From contig LATX02000112.1 of assembly GCA_001466705.2 (NCBI GenBank), positions 558,001 to 622,000 of the forward strand: a DNA stretch of 64,000 nt, given 5' to 3'. This DNA comes from Moniliophthora roreri (Eukaryota > Basidiomycota > Agaricomycetes > Agaricales > Marasmiaceae). Of this stretch, positions 41,396-53,639 are shown in pieces; positions within the stretch are counted from its first letter, which is position 1; each line of letters begins with the position of its first letter. Both the position numbers and the translations under genes were made by a program. The notes beneath the pieces are model-generated. The model saw only the letters and a program-made list of their open reading frames with translations, was not told where the DNA came from and ran no database searches.

Positions 41396-42266
41396 GCAAG
41401 CATCGAGAAATGGTACGCGTGATTTCAGTCGGAAGCTTCCATTTACTCCTAGACTTTTTTTCTCATTGTCGTTTCTTAGGCTGGATGTTGAATGTCATTC
41501 ATAGTCTTCTGCGTGCAAGCAAGAAGGACGTCGAAGGCTGGCTTCTGGTGGAATTCAGTTCGTGTCGGTTGCCTTTTTATTGCGCGAGCATGGCGGAGCA
41601 GGAAACTTGCTTCCTTACTTCCAGATCGCTTCAAGACTCGGCCCGTGATCGCATGGGCTTCGAACATTATGCCACACGGCGTTTTTTTAATATGGGGAAC
41701 CTTGATAAGGAAGGTGTTCCTGATTACTCCGTGGTTTTGGAAGCGAAAAAAGTTATGATAATGCTGGTGTCATTGCGTACATATGCGGGCCTCTCGAAAA
41801 GGTTTTCTGGCCCTTTCCGCTGTGATATATACGGTCTGGGACTGGGTATGACGATGAGGTGGGGTATTCATGATCTGTTGCTGCCAGAGGATAAGGCACG
41901 AGGAGCGAATCTGATGTCAATGATGAGTCTGGGACCCTGATACTCCCTGACAGTGATGTTGGATCCGGAAGACGGAGCGGAGATTGAAAATTGATTAGGG
42001 GATGGAATTGCTGAGAGTGAAAAAGTGAACAAGGGGTGACAAGCTGAAGCCGAAGCGTGCATAGCAGGAGATGGAGGCCAGCATTGCCAGCGGATGTTTC
42101 AAAGAGAAATCAAGTCAGAGCTTTCGGATGACGTGAGGACCGTGTGAGAAAATTGTTACATAAGTGGGAGGACAGAGGAAACCGCGACCCACGGTGGGCT
42201 AGGTTCGTTCTTGCCTTGCCAGGCTGCAAGTTGTCCATCGTCGCTCATGCGATTCTCGTCCTTCAA
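41396..42266. other. Intergenic region
   Basis: About 870 bp between the Pex8-like gene and the membrane-protein gene. One 176-codon plus-strand frame (41410-41940) begins with ATG right after the preceding stop but shows no recognisable domain and lacks a coding look, so it is not annotated as a gene. Confidence 0.45.
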
Positions 42267-43666
42267 ATGTCACCTGTAGCGGATAGTCCATGGCCAAAGC
42301 GAACTCCTTCTCCTCCTCCCCCCGCTTCACCTCTAAAACGCAGAAGAATAAATCATCTTAATTCCAGACAGGACTTTTTCGCCCAAGTACAGGAAGCAAA
42401 GCAACAATGTCAATTCGATTCCGGCAACGATGTTAGGTCCTGTTTTCCTACTGAAGGTTTAACATATCAACAACATCAATGGGCTGCATTCGTTTGTGCG
42501 TATTCTATGTCTTCCCTAGCATTGCCTCTTACACTTTTTCGCAGGGAACTCCCGTCTTCCTGAATTCACCCAGACCAACATGGTCAACGTATACCTTTTC
42601 CACGGGGACTCGCGCCAACTGGTTCTCGAATTTCCGAATCAACCAAATCCAACGAACCAAGCGGGCTCGGTACAAGTCCAAGTAAATGATTCATGGTTTG
42701 GCGAAAGAGGGCTCGACTGGAATGGCACAGATATTCCTTTTACATTTTACTGGGTGGTGCAGCGCAACGACACGCAGCTAAATGGCTCAGAATTGACTCA
42801 GGCACATTTCACTGCCGTCCGTGAGTAGACGTTTCATTTTTTCCGCCAGGCAAACTCTTATCATTTTACCTATAGAGACTACCTATGCCGACTCCGTCAT
42901 CGCTTCCATGTCATCAGCCTCAGTAGCTTCAGTCTCGTCGGCGTCTGCAGCGTCTGTATCCCGTGCTTCCGTCTCTTCCATGATGACCGCAACACCGACA
43001 GTATCCAATTCTGGCGGTCCGGGTAGTGTTCAAAACGATGACGGCGGATCATCGTTCCCCAAGTGGGCTATTGCAGTCATTGTCATACTGGGCTTTTTCG
43101 CAATTGCCACAACCTGTATCCTCATTTTCTTCATCATGCGCCGGCTACGTCGTCGTCGGGAAATCGAATCTAATCGCAACTCTATGGGCTCTTCGTCTCC
43201 TATGATGGCAAATGCCAATAACAACGAACCACAGTCTCCCTTACTCGCAGGAAATATGCATGATCGGGACCTCCAAAGCTCCGTTGGTCACGGAGGCGGA
43301 TACCCAGCTGCCGCAGGTGCAGGTGCCGTTGGAGGTGCCGCCTTGAACCGTGCACCGAGTGTCGTGTCGCCTGATGGTGCGTCGACGATAAGTCGTGCTG
43401 GCAGCGCTGGTGAAGGGGGTCCTTTTAGCGGAGCCGATGCGGCAATCATGGCAGATGCGTTTAGGAAAGCCCTCAGAAAACCAGATTTTGCTGGTCGGCC
43501 AGTGGAAGAAGGTGATAGCCCGGAAAATCCAGAAGCAAAAGCCGAATTATTAAATCGGGAGTTGGCGGAAGAGGGACGGGACATAAGGAGTGTGAGCTCC
43601 TCAAGAGGTGTGAGAGTGGAGACGCTGAGTGACAATGGGGATACCATACAGGATCATCCACATTGA
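42267..43666 (+). CDS. Single-pass membrane protein with extracellular domain
   Basis: A frequent basidiomycete family of unknown function. An N-terminal domain (QQHQWAAFV joined through an intron by T+GG to WNSRLPEFTQTN, then VNVYLFHGDS and VNDSWFG) is followed, after a second intron (C+AG gives VQTTYADS), by a Ser/Ala-rich stalk, one transmembrane helix (WAIAVIVILGFFAIATTCIL, about 43065-43130) and a basic MRRLRRRRE anchor. The cytoplasmic tail is long and low-complexity, ending DTIQDHPH. The 5' end is uncertain: the in-frame ATG at 42267 gives no signal peptide, while an ATG at 42247 (MRFSSFKCHL) could be spliced through ttccag at about 42375 to read DFFAQVQEAKQQC. A role as a wall or surface sensor is possible but unproven. 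Confidence 0.65.
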
Positions 43667-45504
43667 TGACGGCCTTCGCGTCTTCGTTCTTGCATTCTCT
43701 CGTCTTGCTGCCCTGTGTCTGTGTTCGCTTTCTCGCTTGATTTTTTCTGTTGTGGCCAACTTGGGTTTTGTATGTAGCTTTTACCATCTTTTCCCTGACA
43801 TTATTCCACCTTTATCCCCTGCCTCATTAGAGTGTCGTGCATCCCTCTTCCTGTTCTCGTCCCTCGCTCGTCGCCGGTCGGCGCATCCTCTCGCCCTGGC
43901 CTTCATTTCGATCTTTCCTTCTCTCGTCTGTCTTTACCCCGTTCTATTTCTTGTGTTGTGGACGATAGAACGCCATAATCCAACCGTTTAATCTTCAATT
44001 TACCATTGCGCTTCACTACTTTTAGTCACCTTTCTTTTCTACGGCACTCTACCCATCGAACTTATTACACTTTTACATGTTCATTAGTACTATTACTTCT
44101 GCATACAAGTCACTCTGCAATCATTGACTTTCATTGCAGGCTCTGATTTTTTCTTCACTTTTTTGCGTCTTGGCCCCTATCCTTCACTGTGACTTCCCTC
44201 TCCTCAACCCCCACCTCCCTTCAAACCGGCTATGAAGAATGCTGTCCGCCGCACGGCATCCACTCATTACCCCATGTCGATCTTTTGAGGACTCTTCCTT
44301 ACAGTGTATTTTGTTGGTTGGCATATCCCTTGGCGGCTGTAGCAACCTCATATCCAGATTCCCCATCAGCTTAACTTATTTGTTTCTTTTACGACTTCTC
44401 TCCATGTTTTCTCATCTTGCTGCAAAACCAATCGGATGCAAATGACTAGAGGTGTTCAGTAAACATTCACTATTCAGCGTCCCGCCAACGAATCTGCCGA
44501 CAATCAATTCCCGTGTCCATGGCCAGCTATCGCGAGCAGCAATTGGGTTCCATGTATTCGGAAACCGTCATCTCCAGTCTCTTCCCACTCCTCCTCCCAT
44601 CATGATGGTGACGAATTGCTTGATGGTTAAAGGGAAATCGGAATCGCGTGATGGTTCGATCCTATTTCCCAAGTATTCTCCATCGCATTATTCCATCCAG
44701 AAACCCACATGATACTTGGCATTAGAAGACGCGCTGAGCGCTCGGAATCGGCTGTCATTCTACAATTGTTACCATCCCAGAAGCGTCAATGGGAGGTTCT
44801 AGAGCCTACGCGGTGGGAAAGCCGATTTCTGCTCTCAAATGTATTGCATGGCGTGGCGGGGATGCGTTGGGATTCTTAATAAAAGAGTGCCTGTGGAACG
44901 GTGATTGTTCGGTTTTTGGGTTCCTTGACAGCTTTCATCTCGAACATATGCTCGAGGACGAATGGTGCTGTGGCGCATCGTTTCCTCCCACTACTATCGC
45001 GAGTTATTGACAATAAGCGGTAAGGTGAGTCTTCTATTTGGCTTGCGTATCGTACGATGGTTTTGGACTTATGAATTTTGGATTCGTCTATCCCCCAGTA
45101 CCGCCGAGAAGGGATCTATATTCTCTATACCACAATGAGGGTCCCCCTTGAGAGTTGACTGCATGATCGGTGCCGGCCTGTCGTCGTTCCAACGGTCATT
45201 CTTGCCCATTCGTTTCAAGTACACCGGGAGAAGCGTCGTCGCGTTGCTAGTAGCTACCACCGGGAACAGATGATTTCGGACATGGATCTTGGAAACCTCC
45301 GTACAGTATAATAGTCATATCTATGTCATTCTATGTACCTCGTTACTATGTCGAGTCTCCCGCCTTATTGAAATTGGACAGTTTCCTAGCATTACCGGTA
45401 TATGATAGGGAAAATACACATGGAAAAACAAGTATACCTTTAATATACATACGAAGCAGCTGCAGAATCTAGATACACGGGTTAAGGGTCGTACGTAGTA
45501 GACA
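43667..45504. other. Long pyrimidine-rich intergenic region
   Basis: About 1.8 kb. The part up to about 44450 is very rich in C and T on the plus strand and probably includes the 3' untranslated region of the membrane-protein gene. The rest up to the stop of the carrier gene has no open frame with a recognisable domain. No RNA gene was recognised. Confidence 0.5.
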
Positions 45505-46769
45505 CTAGGGCGTCCGTGAAGAGAGATGCCTCATCAGCAATTCGTACCTATCAAAAAATAGCGTCAATCCACCGTGTGGCAAACTGGCAAAACGGGGAAA
45601 CTCACGTTAACATTGTCACAGCGCTATTAGGCACCGTACGAAGGAGGTTTACAGACAAGCCTTTATACAAACTTGTCCAGCCCTCCTTCCGAATAAGTTT
45701 CGTGGTAGTGTAGATTACTCCTCTCCTTTCACTCTGACGTATCATTCCATCAGACGAAAGTTCAGCGGCTAGTGGACGACGTTGAGTCTGGAGTCGTGTA
45801 CGAACGACTTCATGCGGATATGTGGTGATAGATGCTACCATCTTTGCGACAGCGGAACATCCGAGGATAGCGTGGTTGGGTAAGGCTTCTTCAGAGTCTC
45901 CCTCTGCGATTCTTCAAGGTCAGCAAATTGTTACTGTCTGCCATAGTACGTTTGACACTCACGTGCCCATCTCTTTAGCTGTTCGTACAGGGGAAATTGT
46001 ACAGCAACATGTGCGATTCCGAGGAGACTTGGAAGTAGGCCGCGGTAGAAGGCACTGATACCTTCGGTTCGATAGATTGTGAGAAGAGCGTCTAAGGTAT
46101 GACGATATCTAACTTCGTCTCTGGTCTGAGTCTGCGGGAGATGGTGAGCTGAATATGGGATTTCCAGATCATATTGACCGTACCATGAAACGTGTTTTGA
46201 CGACCCAAAGTGGGTTTGTGCAGAGGGTACTGGTAGCTCCGGCCGTCATGGCTGAGAGAATGTGCAGGGACCAAGGGTGTTCGCGCATCACTGGCTGATA
46301 ACCTTTCACTTGCGCTGCAGGATATATGGCTTCTTGGGATTTCTCGACTCCTAGAGGTAGTTCTCCAAAGGCTGTCTTGATTCCATCGTACACTGCAAAG
46401 TAGATGGCCCATGTTGGAAGATAACCGAGAATGGTTGGCCCAAGACCTCGATAAAAACCCTTGAATCCATCATGTTTTACGATTGACTTGACAGTGGCTG
46501 AAAATAAGGCACCGAATCAGTTGACAATCAGAGAGTTAAGAACGAGGACGCACCCATTATTCCCTGATAGCCTAATTGACCTTGAATAAAGCGTTGAGCT
46601 TGCAATTTGGTCTTGACAACATCTAAAGGGCATGTCGCAACACTAGCAACGAGGCCCCCGCCCGCCCCAGCTGGATGAACAACGATTGAGCATGAGCTGA
46701 AAGTGTGTTGAAGATAAGGTACACACCGATCATGCTGTTTGTAGTCCATTTGGGCTTTCCTGACTGCAT
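45505..46769 (-). CDS. Mitochondrial carrier, NAD+/pyrimidine nucleotide type
   Basis: SLC25 inner-membrane transporter with three repeats. I place the start at MQSGKPKWTTNSM; the first intron joins G to CT and gives MIAGAGGGLVASV. The signature motifs are PLDVVKTKL (repeat 1), NPLWVVKTRF (repeat 2) and PHEVVRTRL (repeat 3). The tryptophan in NPLW, and segments GYLPTWAIYFAVYDGIK and LLGIAHVAVQFPLYE, place it with the Yia6/Ndt1 and Rim2 group (NAD+ or pyrimidine nucleotides); substrate is inferred from this resemblance. The last exon restores LTYELLMRHLSSRTP by joining AC to G. About 340 residues. The frame stays open upstream of the chosen ATG, so an additional 5' exon is possible. Confidence 0.87.
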
Positions 46770-47304
46770 GTCTTCGCCCCGCAGATGGGCGGGGTCGTGG
46801 CGGTGGGACTTTCTGCGTTCGTGGTCGGTTTCGTTCTTCGTCTCGACAGCTATGCGCCTCAGTAATTGGTGAGCTCAGTATTACTTACTCCGTGACGGTC
46901 AGCTCCGGGAATACTGTCGGAACTATCCGGCATCCCATTATGTCAAATGATGCTCCGCTTGTGAGACTTGTACTACTCACAGCACAACGGACCGTTCACT
47001 ATGACCGCAAAATGCCTCGCTTCTCGTTGGTCGATAACGGGTGCGGACTGAGTCTGCGGAAGAAGGGGAGACGTCTGGGAGACGTGCGACTTTTATTTCG
47101 ACTCAGCATTTGATTCGGCTAGATGCTCCGAATCACGGCCGATCAAACGGTTCTCGACTGATTCTCGATTTTGCAGCAGTCAAAATTACTTTTTGTATTC
47201 AGAGAGCGGACAGAAGCCTGTCTGAGGCAATATGTCGCGCGTACTACTTACCAGGATTCAAGAAAAAAGAGTCAACACGCGTCACTAGGAGTACGGAGTC
47301 CAAT
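46770..47304. other. Intergenic region
   Basis: About 535 bp between the start of the carrier gene and the stop of the F-box-like gene. It would contain the carrier promoter and the F-box 3' untranslated region. Nothing else was recognised. Confidence 0.5.
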
Positions 47305-48192
47305 CTATTCCTCCACACCCAGAATCTTCTTCTCCCAAAGCTTCGCCTCGGTCAGGCGCCGAGGGCAACGGCATACAGTCCATTTTACCTGTGTTCGATG
47401 CTCAAAAACCCAATTGGCTTGGATCCTCATCCTTTCAATCTGACCATCATCCACTGGTCCCGATCGACCAGAACGAGTGAGCATCGTAACCTTTCGCAAC
47501 TTGGGAGCTTTATCCGCAACCACAGAAAGATGATGAGAGTCGATAAAGTATCGCGAGTCTTTCCCGACTGAAAACGACGCCTCTTGTAACGCTGGCATGG
47601 AGACGGATGTGTGATGAAAGTGAATGCGACTGTGCATGATGAACTCGTGTCTGTGTCCGCCTGAACCAGCTATGAGGTGGAGGCCCACCAGTGAGTCCGC
47701 GAGCTTCTCAAAGTGGGGCATCCAAGTACGGGAGCCCTCCAGCAGCGTGAGGTATTTGACCGACGTCGGCGGGATATGCTCGTTCTTGCAGCCCAGCGAG
47801 ACGATATTGGTACATAATTGGAGAATCTGATTCCCAAAGGGTCCCGAAACGTTTTTACTAGCATCTGTGATGATCCATAACGATCGGACTAGTTGTGCTA
47901 GCCCCTTATGATCCGGCGAGGAGATGAACTCGTAAAATGAGACGAGTTGATATCCGTGAGTGAGCACAATGGGACGGAATGGGACTATTTCCTCCGCACA
48001 GGCGAGTTGCCGAGTACGATGACAGGTCAAGCTCAAAGACTTATACGCGGACCATGATTCTCGAGCGATGGGAAGAACTGTTTCTCTCTGCAGCTCTACG
48101 GGGAGATCGCTAAAGGGAAAGATACCCTTACGATGCTCGGCAAGGTTGAGCGTATCCCTCACCAGTTGGCAGAGGCGCAGATCGATGTCCAT
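47305..48192 (-). CDS. F-box-like protein
   Basis: Single-exon gene of 295 codons. Near the N-terminus FSDLPVELQRETVLPIARES resembles the degenerate F-box (LP-EL) that heads large basidiomycete F-box families. The rest has irregular leucine-rich stretches (VKYLTLLEGSR, LADSLVGLHLIAGSG, LRKVTMLTRSGR) in a leucine-rich-repeat-like rhythm. Such proteins usually select substrates for SCF ubiquitin ligases; that role is inferred and the motif match is weak. It stops at ILGVEE. A single long exon is unusual among its many-exon neighbours. Confidence 0.65.
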   Translation of the reverse strand: MDIDLRLCQLVRDTLNLAEHRKGIFPFSDLPVELQRETVLPIARESWSAYKSLSLTCHRTRQLACAEEIVPFRPIVLTHGYQLVSFYEFISSPDHKGLAQLVRSLWIITDASKNVSGPFGNQILQLCTNIVSLGCKNEHIPPTSVKYLTLLEGSRTWMPHFEKLADSLVGLHLIAGSGGHRHEFIMHSRIHFHHTSVSMPALQEASFSVGKDSRYFIDSHHLSVVADKAPKLRKVTMLTRSGRSGPVDDGQIERMRIQANWVFEHRTQVKWTVCRCPRRLTEAKLWEKKILGVEE

Positions 48193-48406
48193 CTATCGTT
48201 CAATCAGTACAGTACTGTGATTAAAGCGCGTCAAGTAGTCAACTTACTCCTTGCAGGCCAGACAGAGAGGACGTTGTGGTGGAAGAGTCAGAGCTAAAGC
48301 TGAAAAAGTTGAACCATTTGTCGCACCCTAGGGCCCAAAACAAGACTGAATAGGATTCGCAAAGATGATTACGTCCCGGAAGCGAGTAGATACTGAAAAG
48401 GCTATC

Positions 48407-50799
48407 CTAAGGACATAATTTCAATGCCACTTCCTCGATCAATTTTCTCACTTCCGGCTTTTGCACGCCTTTCTCGCCACATCCTCCAGCTGCCAACTTC
48501 GACTGCAATATCTGCCTGGCCTGAAGAACCTCTAGGAGTGGGTTGAGCTGTGTCTCGTAGAAGGGAGACAACCTTAGCAGACAACCCAATGATGCCATCA
48601 AGCGATGAACTGTGAAGAAACGTAATCAGTCTGGGAGGAAGGCCACAGTATTTCTCTACTTACCGACATCCTCACTCTCTTTCTCCCGATCAATAGCTTC
48701 TATAACAGCACTAACAATCTCTACCTCCCAATCCTCATTTTCAATATCACTCTTCGCTCCACCTCCACCACCATTCCTAACAGCCTCCACGCGCAAGTTC
48801 TGCAAGAACGCAGAACTATTAAACGCAAGACTCGCCGCAGCAGTCCTCACACTGGGGTCACTGTGTAACAGAGATGGCACGAGCACAGCTGTCACGTCTG
48901 TTCGTAGATTGTCGATCAATAAGCGTGGACTAAGCACCGGACTCGAGAACGCGTTCGACAGGAGGCGGAGGAGTGTCAGCATGTAGGGGCGTGGACATTG
49001 TTGAATGGTAGATTTAGTCAAAGGGACCTTCAATAGGGTGATGATAGGCGAAGTCGACGGGTTCGCAGCACACCATGTTCCAACTGCGGGATCCAACAGC
49101 GCAAGACGCCACATATCTACCAGTGGGAATAAGGATTCGGGGGGAAGAATACTTGAAAGAGTCGCAGTGGCCTGGTTCCATGAGGAGAGGAGTGTGGCAT
49201 TAGCGGACGGAAGCTTATTTTTCAGAGCCTCCGGTGGAGTAAACCTCGACTTGAGGTAAGGCAAAACGGAGGTAGACATAACACGCTTGACTTGTTCAGC
49301 TGACATAGATGTATCTGAAGGCCAGGTCGCAGAGTCGACAAATGAATTCAATTTATTGGAAACAGCGTCGAGGGCTGGAGCCTGGGTGAATAGAATTGGC
49401 TTGAGAGACAGGGCCTGCATCGCGGGTAACGATAAAGAGGTGTGTTGGTGAGCTAGAAATCATCAAGGGTCAGATGACAGCGTGTAGACGGAAAGTAGGA
49501 AGTGGCGTACGAGGATAAGCCTGGAATAATAACAAATCTATCTGGGTTCTTAATTCAGTTGCATCCGCTCCCTTCATCTCAGATATCTAGAAAGCAAAAA
49601 GAAAGTCGATGAATCGTCTAGACTCTTACATGTCGTAGACAAACCTTCTTTCCGTCCAAAAAGAACATAAATGTCGGCATAACTCTGACACCCCATTCTG
49701 CGCCCAAGGCTTGGCCTGAAGGTGTAGCAAGATCAATCTTCGTGAAGGCCGCTCCTGCACCACCACCAGTCTTGATGCCCTTTTGCCGAGCCAGATCCTC
49801 GAAGACCGGAGCGATCACCCGGCATGGAGGGCATGTCACGACATTAGAGAAATATGCAACAACCGCTTTATGCGATCGAATTAGAGACTGGAAGGACGCA
49901 GAATTGTTACAAGGGTGTAATGGCGATGTAAGGGAATCTGTGGATTGATTCGAAACGATTGGAGCTGATGGTGTACGAGTTCCTTGCTGTGCTTGAGCGG
50001 CGACGGCTTGAAGGATCGATCCTACGAGCTCGGGGTTCGGCATTGCTGGAGCAGCGGTGGGCGTTGGTGTAGGAACTTGAGTGGGAGTAGTACCTGGTGT
50101 AGGTCGACGGTACATTGCATCAATGGTCGGGCGCAGAGCTGCACCGAAGGGCGTGGAGAGAAAATCGGTGGGTAAATCTGGGGGAAGAGGTGAGAAACGA
50201 GAATGATGTAACGGTAAAATCGGAACACAGACCCTTGATGTAGTCAGGTATAGAACCTCCAGTAAGAAAGCCAGCGACGTCATTTGTGAAGGAATTGCAG
50301 TTGAAATCTGTTGTGATTCAGCTGAGACCCCGGTAAAAGTATGGTCTCTGCATACCTAGCAAATGATACTGCAAAAAGGTCAGAGTGGAGGCAAAGCCTA
50401 ATTGGATCCTGACGTACCTTCTCTGCTGTGTATTGCTCTCTCAATTCTTCTAAATACTCGTTGAATGTTTCTTTATCTATGTCCGTCGCTCCCAAGTCTA
50501 CGATATTGAGTGGAGAACCGTGCTAAGGCAAACATAAGCCACCAATCGTGAGGTTCGGACTTAGAGCGTACATGCGATCGTCCTGGAGCGGTGATATTTA
50601 TTCCTTGACCATAGAAATATTCCTTCCCATACACTACAATAGACGTGTGCCTATGCGGTCTTTGGTCAGTCACGGCTGAAATCAGAATATACACCACGTA
50701 CCATATTCCATCTATCTGTCTTCCAGTGAGCTGCAGAGACATCTGCCTAGCAATTCCATTGCTGAGGTCGTATACATAGAGCTTTACTGGTTGAGCCAT
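48407..50799 (-). CDS. PPPDE (DeSI)-thioredoxin-PUL domain fusion protein
   Basis: Three modules in one reading path. Residues about 1-150 are a PPPDE (DUF862) desumoylating/deubiquitinating isopeptidase fold: [16 protein letters not shown], catalytic His in [13 protein letters not shown] and catalytic Cys in [14 protein letters not shown], then [12 protein letters not shown] Pro/Thr/Ala-rich linker leads to a thioredoxin domain with [18 protein letters not shown] (CPPC) and [15 protein letters not shown]. The C-terminal third is an all-helical PUL-type domain ([39 protein letters not shown] at the end), as in Doa1/PLAA, where PUL binds Cdc48/p97. About 620 residues. It suggests ubiquitin/SUMO removal tied to redox and Cdc48. 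The gene diverges from carnitine acetyltransferase. Confidence 0.88.
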
Positions 50800-51209
50800 T
50801 CACAGAACCAAGAAAAATGCACGAAGGCACGAACAGAAGAGCGTAGAATCTGAACGTAGAACGAGTCCGAGTCGACATTACTTGGCCGTGGTGGTGACGC
50901 GTTCTAGCACGTGAGGTGATGCCGCGGAAAATCAGCTGCCACCGACTTTGCCAGTAAAATCCGGAAATGGGCAATAAATATAGACTATACATCTGCACCC
51001 CGACGATCGCCGCTCCTTTCTACACCTGCCAGAGTGCATACAAGTCGTCCCAGTCCAGTACCCCTAGTGTCATTCTCCTAAGTTGCAGCCATGCTCAGGA
51101 CAATCTCTCGCTCTTACGGCTACCACATAGTCACAGTGCGTTGTGTCCACTTGCTCCTTCAGTCTTTCAAAAGGATCTAATCTTCTCTTCCGGTTGCAAA
51201 AAACAGCCA
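50800..51209. promoter_or_regulatory. Bidirectional promoter, TATA-like element near 50973
   Basis: The 410 bp between the start of the PPPDE-thioredoxin-PUL gene and the chosen start of carnitine acetyltransferase must drive both. A plus-strand TATA-like aataaatatag lies at 50973-50983, about 110 bp before an ATG at 51091 and about 230 bp before the ATG at 51210. The motif supports transcription starting downstream of the earlier ATG at 50967. Confidence 0.4.
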
Positions 51210-53548
51210 ATGCCGGCGGTCATATCATCGAAATCACGTTCCTCCGGCTTCAAATTGTCGCCGTCTCGCTCAATGTCTTCAGAAACCCCCCCTCCTGGTT
51301 ATTCCATAGACCCAAAGGCTGGCCCTATGCTCAGATACCAAGCATCTCTACCCCGTCTCCCCGTCCCTTCCTTATCATCAACGGCCTCTAAATACCTGGA
51401 AACAGTCCGACCCCATGTCTCTGATACCGAATACAAACGCACGGAATCCCTAATCAATGCCTTCGTTGCTTCACCTCAGGCTGCCGAATTGCAGAAACGA
51501 TTAGAAGCTCGAGCAGCAGATCCTAATGTTAAAAATTGGTTGGCTGATTGGTGGAACGAAATTGCGTACATGGGATACCGGGACCCTGTCGTCGTCTTCG
51601 TCAGCTACTTTTATGTTCATTTAGATGATAGACTTAGAAAGGATCCAGCGAAACGGGCTGCGAGTCTGATTAAAGCTATGTTGCCGTTTAGAGAATTGAC
51701 GGAAAGGTGCGTCGCCAACGTCACAAGTCGAAAGCTGTCCGTACTGACATCTTTCCAGTCAACAACTAGAGCCGGAGAAAGTTCGGGGTGCTCCATTATG
51801 TATGGATTCATACAAATGGCTGTCAGTGGCATTTAAACGCACATCTCTTTTGAATACGTATCACTGACCTGCTGATGCAGATTCCACTCCTCCCGCTACC
51901 CAAAGAAACCATCAGACACTGCCCGCAAGTTTGATCCTGCTACCCATAATCACATTGTTTTTGTACGGAAAAACAAGTTCTACTCGATACCTTTGGTCAA
52001 CAAGTCTGGGTGCGAATTGTCAGCAGCAGAGCTTGAAGTGTGAGTGATTGCATCGATCTTTATGTCTGTTGCCTGAATTTGTTTCCTCCTTCCAGGCAGA
52101 TAGAGCGTATCATCAGACATGCTGGTCAAACTCCTGCACTTCCAATTGGTGCCCTTACCTCGGACAATCGAGATTTATGGACCGATGCCCGCGATGCCCT
52201 CATTGCTGCGTCGCCGAGCGGCATCAATGTCAAATCTCTTGAGACCATAGAGAGTGCCATGATAGTCGTCTGTCTTGATGACAAGAAACCCGTAACACGC
52301 GAAGATATCTCCTGGCAATGCTGGGTCGGTGACGGCAAAAACCGATTTTACGATAAGCACCAGCGTGAGTCCGGTTATATGTTTCTATTCTATGACTGGT
52401 GTTGACTGGTGCATCAGTGATCGTATTCGATAATGGCCGCTCAGGGTTCCTAGGCGAGCATTCGTGCATGGACGGCACGCCGACACTACGTATGAATGAG
52501 TTCGTGCTCGCTTCCATTGCTCTCAATAAGATCGACTTTGGTACTACCCGTGCCGAGGAAACCGGGAGTGACCTTCCCGAACCGACAGAGTTGAAGTTTG
52601 AGGTCAACGACCAGGTCAAGCGACTGATTCAGGAAGCCGTGTCCCGTTTCGACGAACTTGTCGGGAAACACGATCTTCATGTTTGTCGACGTCACTGCCT
52701 TTCTATTACGCAGACTGAAGTAGTGCAAATACCTAGGTTCTCCATTACGAAGGTTATGGCAAGAACCTCATCAAACAATTCAAAGCTTCTCCCGACGCAT
52801 GGGCTCAGCTCGTCAAGCAGCTGGCATTCCATAAAATGTTCGGCCGCCCGGGTGTCACATATGAAAGTGCCCAAACTAGGAAGTATCAGCTGGGACGTAC
52901 GGAGGTTATACGAAGTGCAAGTAACGAAAGCAAGAAATGGGCTGAAGCGATGCTTGATCCTCATGAGACCGTGAGTAGTCCGCTTGCCCTTTATACCTCT
53001 CTGCTCTGATTATTTTCGATTTCGATCGTGTCCTCTTCGGTGTTGTCGTGTCATTAGGACATAAATCGTGCCACCCTTTTCCGCGCTGCTGTCAAGCGGC
53101 ACCTGCAGTACGCTGCGTGGGCAGCTGATGGCCAGGGAGTTGACAGGCATTTACTCGGACTCAAGAAGTCCTTGAAAGATGATGAGCCAGTGCCGGAGGT
53201 GTACGGCGACCCATCGTTCTCAAAGACCAGCCACTGGGAGCTGAGTACCAGTCAGTTGAGCAGTGACTACTTTGATGGATGGGGTTATGGTGAAGGTCCG
53301 TCTATTTCCTCTGGCTGATACGGAGAATGACACTCATCATGTTCTATTCATGAATCGCAGTCGTTCCTGATGGGTATGGACTCTCGTACGCCATTGGCGA
53401 CAGCTATATTCGATGGACTATCACCAGTCTGAAACGGAATACCGCAGAGCTGAAGCATTATCTTGCTGAGGCTGCGACCGAGACTCGCGCAATGATGGAG
53501 AAAGCCATGGCTTCGGAGAAGCAAAATTCCGGAAAGGAAAAACTTTGA
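51210..53548 (+). CDS. CAT2: Carnitine O-acetyltransferase
   Basis: Transfers acetyl groups between CoA and carnitine so acetyl units can cross mitochondrial and peroxisomal membranes. Motifs in order: MLRYQASLPRLPVPSLSSTA, WWNEIAYMGYRDPVVV, PLCMDSYKWLFHSSRYP, IVFDNGRSGFLGEHSCMDGT (catalytic His in EHSCMDGTP), VLHYEGYGKNLIKQF, LGRTEVIRSAS, DRHLLGLKKSL, LSTSQLSSDYFDGWGYGE and VPDGYGLSYAIGD. The intron at 52680-52738 uses ctag as acceptor and restores LHVLHYEGYG; the open continuation there is misleading. ATG at 51210 is my choice; alternatives lie at 50967 and 51091. The C-terminus is SGKEKL, not a standard peroxisomal signal. About 650 residues. Confidence 0.93.
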
Positions 53549-53639
53549 CGTGTCAGAACGGCTGCCAGATACGAGATTGAGAATATAGTAATTAGCATAA
53601 TCAGCTTCTTTTTCGCCTGTGCCGAACACCGTTAACTGC

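Noticed and set aside
41410..41940. Plus-strand open frame of 176 codons after the Pex8-like gene
   Set aside because: No recognisable domain, odd composition and position right behind another stop codon; likely 3' untranslated sequence.
44620..44690. Sequence resembling a tRNA B box (ggttcgatcct)
   Set aside because: No matching A box at the right distance upstream and no cloverleaf-forming arms could be paired.
52680..52974. Open continuation in carnitine acetyltransferase that departs from the family sequence
   Set aside because: It is an intron read through; splicing 52680-52738 gives the conserved VLHYEGYGKNL frame.
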